From assembly GCA_022843955.1 (NCBI GenBank), contig JALHMQ010000036.1, positions 1 to 37,733 of the forward strand: a stretch of 37,733 nucleotides of DNA, written 5' to 3'. The notes beneath the pieces were generated by a model. It was given only the letters and a program-made list of their open reading frames with translations. It was not told where the DNA came from and did no database searches. The stretch comes from Burkholderiaceae bacterium. GTDB taxonomy: Bacteria > Pseudomonadota > Gammaproteobacteria > Burkholderiales > Burkholderiaceae_F. The position numbers and the translations under genes were made by a program. Of the stretch, positions 35,877-37,733 are shown piece by piece; position 1 is the stretch's first letter, and each line of letters starts with the position of its first letter.

Positions 35877-36887
35877 TTACTTGGCTTCCAGCTTCATCAG
35901 TTGCTCGATCGTCACCCCGACCAGATTTTCGCCGCCAAACTTGGTTCCCACCCGGTTCTTGGCAAGCGCGTCCAAGTTGTAGGTGTACGCCACCGCAGGC
36001 AGCGGCACGTACTTGACTTCCTTGACGAGCTTCGACGCATTTCGATTGTAGAACTCGGCAAACTCGCGCACCTCAGGCCGCTTGGCTGCGTTGGCATTGA
36101 CGTAGATGAAGATCGGGCGCGACAGCGGTTGGTAGGTACCGTTGATGACCGTCTCGTCTGTCGGAGAAACCGCCTTGCCACCCTTCCAGGAGATCGGCAA
36201 CGCCTTGAGCTTGTCGCGGTTCTCGGCATAGTAGGCAAAGCCGAAGAAGGCGATTGCATCCACGTCGCGCGACACGCCCTGCACCAGAACGTTGTCGTCT
36301 TCCGACGCCGTGAAGTCGCCGCGGCTGGCCTTCGACTTTCCGGTCACCGCTTCGGTGAAGTAGTCGAACGTGCCCGAATCCGTGCCGGCGCCGAACAGCT
36401 TGATCGCGCGGTCAGGCCAGGCCGGGTTGACCTGGTTCCAACGCGTGATCTTGCCCTGCGCCGCCGGCTCCCACATCTTCTTCAACTCGTCGATCGATAT
36501 CTGCTGCAGCCAGGCGTTCTTCGGGTTGATCACCACGGACAACGCGTCATAGGCCACCGGCATCTCGATAAACGGGACGCCGTTCTTCTGGCACTCGGCG
36601 ATTTCGGCCTTGGTGATCGGGCGCGAGGCGTTCTGCACGTCGGACTCGCCGCGGCAGAACTTCCTGAAGCCGCCACCCGTGCCGGACACGCCGACCGTCA
36701 CCCTGACCAAATTTTTCTTCGACTTTTGGAACTCTTCAGCCACCGCCTCCGTGACTGGGAACACGGTGCTGGAGCCGTCGACCTTCACGGTGGTCTGGGC
36801 CATGGCGGACATCGAGCCCGTGCCAAGCACCGCAGCCACGCCCATAACAAGCACGGTGCGGCGCGATGAGAATTTGTCTTGCTTCAT
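35877..36887 (-). CDS. pstS: Phosphate ABC transporter periplasmic binding protein PstS
   Basis: A 336-aa phosphate-binding protein. The signal peptide runs from [16 protein letters not shown] to a cleavage near AMA-Q31. The mature start [38 protein letters not shown] and [13 protein letters not shown] provide the loops that wrap phosphate. The set resembles the PstS type common in non-enteric bacteria, not the E. coli form. ATG at 36887 has TTGGAG seven bases upstream; an in-frame TTG at 36899 is rejected because it would be that same ribosome site. A Pho-box-like region precedes the gene and a strong hairpin follows it, so pstS heads the operon with pstC, pstA and pstB behind. Confidence 0.96.
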   Translation of the reverse strand: MKQDKFSSRRTVLVMGVAAVLGTGSMSAMAQTTVKVDGSSTVFPVTEAVAEEFQKSKKNLVRVTVGVSGTGGGFRKFCRGESDVQNASRPITKAEIAECQKNGVPFIEMPVAYDALSVVINPKNAWLQQISIDELKKMWEPAAQGKITRWNQVNPAWPDRAIKLFGAGTDSGTFDYFTEAVTGKSKASRGDFTASEDDNVLVQGVSRDVDAIAFFGFAYYAENRDKLKALPISWKGGKAVSPTDETVINGTYQPLSRPIFIYVNANAAKRPEVREFAEFYNRNASKLVKEVKYVPLPAVAYTYNLDALAKNRVGTKFGGENLVGVTIEQLMKLEAK

Positions 36888-36948
36888 GTGAATCTCCAAT
36901 TGAGGGGCCGACTTGCCCCAGACACGACCCCGACTTTAGGGACGGCAG

Positions 36949-36986
36949 GTGACCAATTAATGACATGTCATCGGGTCACATGACAG
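36949..36986 (-). promoter_or_regulatory. Pho box of the pst-pho operon
   Basis: Minus strand: CTGTCAT (36980-36986, perfect half-site) followed by GTGA-CCCGATG, then ATGTCAT-TAAT-TGGTCAC (36949-36966), an 18-bp Pho box with two or three changes from CTGTCAT-N4-CTGTCAC. The pstS ATG is 61 bp downstream. Confidence 0.8.
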
Positions 36987-37011
36987 GATCTTGACCACCG
37001 GCCTTGGCCTG

Positions 37012-37326
37012 TCACGCGCGCTTGCAGTTCTTGCCGAGCGCCTTGCCTGAATGCTCGATCGTCATGCCGGAGGCGCCTTTCATCGCGAGCTTGTATCCCT
37101 CGCCCTGGTAGACGCCATCTCCGGCCGAGGCAAGTTCCGCTGCGCCATGGTGTGTGCGCACCCGAACGGTGTTGCCATCCGGATTGAAGCGAGCCTGGAA
37201 ACCCGAACCTTCGCAGTTGAAGCTGACGAACTTGCCGGCCTCGAGACCCGCCGGTGCCGACGCCGTGGTCGCGCAGCCCGCAAGCGCCGCCGCCGCAGCG
37301 AGGGAAAGAACGAAATTGGTTTTCAT
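37012..37326 (-). CDS. MliC-like lipoprotein (possible c-type lysozyme inhibitor)
   Basis: A 104-aa lipoprotein: MKTNFVLSLAAAAALAGC with lipobox Cys18. The mature part (GKFVSFNCEGSGFQARFNPD, VRVRTHHGAAELASA, GVYQGEGYKLAMKG, ending KNCKRA) follows the short beta-barrel pattern of MliC/COG3895 proteins, including two cysteines that can form the domain's disulfide. MliC proteins inhibit c-type lysozyme at the outer membrane. ATG at 37326 is chosen because it starts the signal peptide and has AAGAGGACC upstream; the frame open to 37434 adds only non-family residues. It is divergent from phoX and has its own Pho-box-like repeat, an unusual regulatory setting for such a gene. Identity is moderately sure. 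Confidence 0.7.
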   Translation of the reverse strand: MKTNFVLSLAAAAALAGCATTASAPAGLEAGKFVSFNCEGSGFQARFNPDGNTVRVRTHHGAAELASAGDGVYQGEGYKLAMKGASGMTIEHSGKALGKNCKRA

Positions 37327-37388
37327 TGAGACGGTCCTCTTGTGAGTGACATGGAACGGGACGAAGACGCACAGTCTGTTTGCCGTCA

Positions 37389-37406
37389 ATGACCGAGCCG
37401 TGACAG
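37389..37406 (-). promoter_or_regulatory. Candidate Pho box upstream of the MliC-like gene
   Basis: CTGTCAC-GGCT-CGGTCAT on the minus strand, two strong half-sites with exact 11-bp step, 62 bp before the ATG. An extra ATGTCAC lies closer to the gene, near 37348. Confidence 0.68.
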
Positions 37407-37510
37407 CCGAGGCGTTGTTGAAGGAGGACGACACGCAGAAACCCTAGGCGCGACCTCGCCGAGATCACGCCAGCCGCGAGAGCCGAACCCAGGCCTACCG
37501 CGTTACGCAA

Positions 37511-37539
37511 ACGTCATCGAAGCGGAACAACACGGTCAC
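37511..37539 (+). promoter_or_regulatory. Candidate Pho box upstream of phoX
   Basis: ACGTCAT (37511-37517) and CGGTCAC (37533-37539) are 22 bp apart, two 11-bp steps, with a poor middle repeat (GCGGAAC). The second half-site ends 41 bp before the phoX ATG. PhoX genes are typical PhoB targets, which supports the call. Confidence 0.45.
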
Positions 37540-37580
37540 ATGACAACGCGACAGTCGCGCCTTTCTCGGTGGAGGCACGC

Positions 37581-37733
37581 ATGTCCAATCACGAAGACGA
37601 TATCGTCAGCAACACATCCGGCAACACGCACCTGCAAACGGTCATCGATCAGCAGCTGAACAACCCCAATCGCCGCGACGCGATGCGTCGCGGCTTTGGT
37701 CTGGCGACGCTGTCATTCCTTGGCGTCGGCGCA
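37581..37733 (+). CDS. phoX: PhoX-family alkaline phosphatase, N-terminal part (runs off the window)
   Basis: The first 51 codons of a gene cut by the window end. The ATG at 37581 has GGAGGC five bases upstream. The sequence MSNHEDDIVSN opens a long n-region. Residues about 33-51 (NRRDAMRRGFGLATLSFLG) carry a twin-arginine motif and the start of the hydrophobic core, the usual beginning of PhoX, a Tat-exported, calcium- and iron-dependent phosphatase. The NNPNRRDAMRRG arrangement is characteristic of the family. The catalytic domain is not visible, so identity rests on the signal region and the Pho context. Confidence 0.75.
   Translation, partial: MSNHEDDIVSNTSGNTHLQTVIDQQLNNPNRRDAMRRGFGLATLSFLGVGA

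Noticed and set aside
35595-36869. 424-codon plus-strand frame
   Set aside because: Antisense to pstS, which is fully supported by motifs and signal peptide.
37004-37012. Isolated CTGTCAC beside the MliC-like gene stop
   Set aside because: A single half-site without a partner at 11 bp, at a gene end and not upstream of a start.

Overview
The window is high-GC, gene-dense DNA from what looks like a betaproteobacterium of the order Burkholderiales. The pstSCAB-phoUBR gene order, TAXI-type TRAP genes, CaiB/IclR catabolic clusters and GC-ending codons all fit. No marker gene here fixes the genus. All calls come from reading the sequence and recalling family motifs; no database search was run.

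Layout. (1) 1-1843: the right end of an IS3-family element (to 118) sits inside an SMC/Rad50-like ATPase gene whose 3' part survives (119-1261), followed by about 580 bp with no supportable gene. (2) 1844-6999: a FAD oxidoreductase is divergent from a three-gene TAXI-TRAP import operon (receptor, DUF1850, fused permease). (3) 7036-8304: an SGNH hydrolase and the relic of a GntR/FCD regulator. (4) 8375-16309: a phosphate-scavenging block holding a lipoprotein 5'-nucleotidase, an unknown 102-aa protein, an unlisted 44-aa membrane ORF, an M14 carboxypeptidase with an alpha/beta hydrolase, a PhoD phosphatase and an MGDG-synthase-like glycosyltransferase. Several have Pho-box-like tandem repeats (7-4-7 spacing) upstream. 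(5) 16494-29612: a catabolic island around an IclR regulator. Leftward run CoA-transferase, thiolase-like protein, DUF35 partner, PLP lyase and MFS exporter; rightward run a TauD-type dioxygenase and a polar amino-acid ABC importer; then come an alanine-racemase-like protein, a DapA-like aldolase and a 2-hydroxyacid dehydrogenase. (6) 29769-30104: tRNA-His, tRNA-Arg and tRNA-Pro. (7) 30210-36887: phoR-phoB-phoU-pstB-pstA-pstC-pstS. (8) 37012-37733: a Pho-box-preceded MliC-like lipoprotein divergent from the start of phoX.

How it fits together. PstSCAB imports phosphate, and PhoU/PhoR/PhoB sense it. Candidate PhoB sites stand before pstS, phoX, the MliC-like gene, the 5'-nucleotidase, the 102-aa gene, the 44-aa ORF and the glycosyltransferase, so much of the window looks like one phosphate-starvation response, including probable lipid remodelling and two unknown small proteins.

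The island at 16.5-29.6 kb is the best candidate for an undescribed pathway. It joins an amino-acid importer to a 2-oxoglutarate dioxygenase, a threonine-aldolase-fold lyase, a CoA-transferase and a thiolase/DUF35 pair. Three of its enzymes (the thiolase-like, Alr-like and DapA-like proteins) have lost the textbook catalytic residues of their families, so its chemistry probably differs from the default annotations.
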